Shown here one piece after another: positions 5,020 through 6,137 of a stretch of DNA of 6,137 nucleotides. Numbering within the stretch: position 1 is the stretch's first letter; every line of letters starts with the position of its first letter. This DNA comes from a bacterium (Candidatus Ratteibacteria) CG_4_9_14_3_um_filter_41_21 (GTDB lineage: Bacteria > Ratteibacteria > UBA8468): assembly GCA_002791075.1 (NCBI GenBank), contig PFWI01000099.1, positions 1 through 6,137 on the forward strand, given 5' to 3'. The notes beneath the pieces were generated by a model. It ran no database searches. It saw only the letters and a program-made list of their open reading frames with translations, and was not told the origin of the DNA. The position numbers and the translations under genes are program-made.

Positions 5020-6137
5020 CTATTCTGAACCAGGTGGACAAGCTAAATAACAATTTCTGAGGGCAGGAGTGAGTCCAGTCCCCCTTTCTATTGGGAATGT
5101 AGGAGCAAATAGAAAATCACAACAATCCATGCATCCTCTACCAGTTCTTGCATATCTTTCGCAAGGATTCTCAGGCGGTGGAGGTGGGCATTCTTCTTGT
5201 TGCAAGCCTAGCGGGTCTGTCACATTAACTGGATTATTTAAGCAATAGACATAAGGGTACAATGTTTGGGGCCTGCTAACTAACTTGGGAGAAAGCCAAA
5301 TCCAAATACCACCCACCCACATAGGCTGAAGTATTGGATCCCTACTGATAAACCTGCCAATAGATGGGTCGTAATAGCGGGCGCGGAGGTAGACCAATCC
5401 TGTAGTTAAGTCCTGTTGTTCTCCAGTAAATAGATAGAGATTAACTACAGTGCCGGTTTGAGCGAGGAGATTGCCAAAGGCATCATAGAGGTAGGTTGCG
5501 ATAACAGTTTGGGCGGGGTCGGTGAGTTGCCTGATGGAGCCAATGGCATCAGGATGGTAATATATTGTCTCTGTGGCAGTAGTTCTTGAGACAAGATCGT
5601 TTCCTATGGTGTAAGAGGCAAGGAGGTTGCCTAAAGCGTCTGTCTCCTGAAGAACTTGAACCAGAGGAAGGGCGATATCATTGATGTATTTAATTGTTCC
5701 AGAGGAGTCTGTCTTGGAGATGCGGTTACCATCTCCATCGTAGGCATAGGAGATTGACCCCTCACCCCTACCCTCTCCCGCAAGGGGAGAGGATACCATA
5801 GTAAGTTTATTCTCATAATCCCATTTGTAGGTAGTAGTAAACTTAAGGTTGGTTGCTTCAGATTCCTTTATCTCCTTAATTAAATTCCCATTCCCATCAT
5901 AGGAGTAGGAAATAATGTATGTCTCAGGGATTACCCCTTCTGGCCAGCCCTTCTTCTTTCCCTTCTCCCAGCCAGGAGGGTATCCCTTTCCTTCCCAACC
6001 CTCCTTTTCTCCCTTGGAGAAGCCAGGGGGAAGTTCCTTTAGACCTGGAGGTAATAACTCTTTAGCTAAATACTCCACAGTTCTATTGGTTAATTGATTG
6101 TTCTCATTGTAGGTGTAGAATTCCTTCAACCCTACCC
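5020..6137 (-). CDS. Rhs/YD-repeat protein, C-terminal part with variable tail (N-terminus beyond the window)
   Basis: The frame stays open through base 6137, so the start lies outside; the TTG at 6129 is not a credible start. At least 372 residues are visible. Numbering from that TTG: YD repeats (5-20, 73-84, 128-138), a PPG-rich module (24-66), a repeat-derived SPLAGEGRGEG (114-124), then the Rhs core: YYHPDAIGSIRQL (190-202), YLYDAFGN (213-220), FTGEQQDLTTGLVYLRARYY (234-253), GRFISRDP (258-265) and YPYVYCLNNP (291-300). PVNVTDPLGL (300-309) fits the PxxxxDPxGL self-cleavage motif. The 60 residues after it carry seven Cys, including CMDCC, and a run of five prolines; I recognise no toxin family. 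Rhs proteins normally encapsulate and deliver C-terminal effectors. The propeller gene follows after 6 nt. Confidence 0.9.
   Translation of the reverse strand, partial: VGLKEFYTYNENNQLTNRTVEYLAKELLPPGLKELPPGFSKGEKEGWEGKGYPPGWEKGKKKGWPEGVIPETYIISYSYDGNGNLIKEIKESEATNLKFTTTYKWDYENKLTMVSSPLAGEGRGEGSISYAYDGDGNRISKTDSSGTIKYINDIALPLVQVLQETDALGNLLASYTIGNDLVSRTTATETIYYHPDAIGSIRQLTDPAQTVIATYLYDAFGNLLAQTGTVVNLYLFTGEQQDLTTGLVYLRARYYDPSIGRFISRDPILQPMWVGGIWIWLSPKLVSRPQTLYPYVYCLNNPVNVTDPLGLQQEECPPPPPENPCERYARTGRGCMDCCDFLFAPTFPIERGTGLTPALRNCYLACPPGSE
5758..5792 (-). repeat. SPLAGE-type palindromic repeat, copy 3, inside the Rhs gene
   Basis: CCTCTCCC (5772-5779) pairs with GGGAGAGG (5785-5792). The tail on the minus strand reads GTAGGGGTGAGGGG (5771-5758). 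It is in frame and encodes SPLAGEGRGEG between the YENKLTMVS and SYAYDGDGN units. Confidence 0.85.
5821..6137 (-). repeat. 317-bp direct repeat shared by the two Rhs segments, copy B
   Basis: Partner of 2461-2777 at a constant 3360-bp offset with no gaps. Differences across the PPG module are mostly silent: only the LKG/LKE and GHP/GYP changes are seen between 2581 and 2720, despite 22 base mismatches. The repeat is cut by the window edge. Confidence 0.85.

Noticed and set aside
654..5792. CRISPR array from the three similar palindromes
   Set aside because: Copies are kilobases apart, in mixed orientation and without spacers or cas genes.
5915..6097. Plus-strand Pro/Ser/Phe-rich frame opposite the PPG module
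   Set aside because: It is the antisense of the PPG codons, and the two Rhs copies conserve the minus-strand protein instead.

Overview
The window comes from a bacterium with moderately AT-rich DNA. It has AGGAGG-type ribosome sites and one near-consensus sigma70-like promoter. An exported TolB-like beta-propeller and an Rhs/YD-repeat locus suggest a Gram-negative-type or candidate-phylum bacterium. The GC-rich palindromic repeat that reads as SPLAGE in protein is, from general knowledge, frequent in genomes of uncultivated lineages. I cannot place it below that level.

Left part (1-1052). A half-size ChrA-type chromate transporter lies on the minus strand (106-645), directly beside a palindromic repeat (654-688) that contains its ribosome binding site. 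Next comes a 31-codon scrap resembling a CcdA/ArsG-type membrane permease (689-784). A gene-free, repeat-rich stretch (785-1052) follows, with direct repeats, perfect hairpins and one possible promoter.

Housekeeping pair (1053-2381, plus strand). mnmA, the tRNA U34 2-thiouridylase, is followed at short distance by a small NifU C-terminal-domain (Nfu) Fe-S protein. This MnmA has Cys where the E. coli enzyme has an Asp cluster ligand (C97-x-x-C100 plus C198), so an Fe-S carrier next door makes functional sense.

Right part (2359-6137, all minus strand). In transcription order this is: (i) the C-terminal half of an Rhs protein with a complete Rhs core, a PxxxxDPxGL self-cleavage motif and a 60-residue Cys-rich variable tail; (ii) 6 nt later, a secreted seven-bladed PD40/TolB-like beta-propeller; (iii) a stem-loop at that gene's stop codon, then a near-consensus promoter driving two overlapping small genes, a toxin-like protein and a DUF2283 protein; (iv) a truncated orphan Rhs fragment that runs into the 3' end of nfu. 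The two Rhs segments share a gap-free 317-bp direct repeat at about 81% identity (hand count). It encodes a peculiar proline-glycine (PPG) module. The layout resembles Rhs loci in which orphan core fragments follow the main gene and small accessory cassettes lie between them. The toxin-like/DUF2283 pair and the Rhs tail/propeller pair are the best candidates for an undescribed system.
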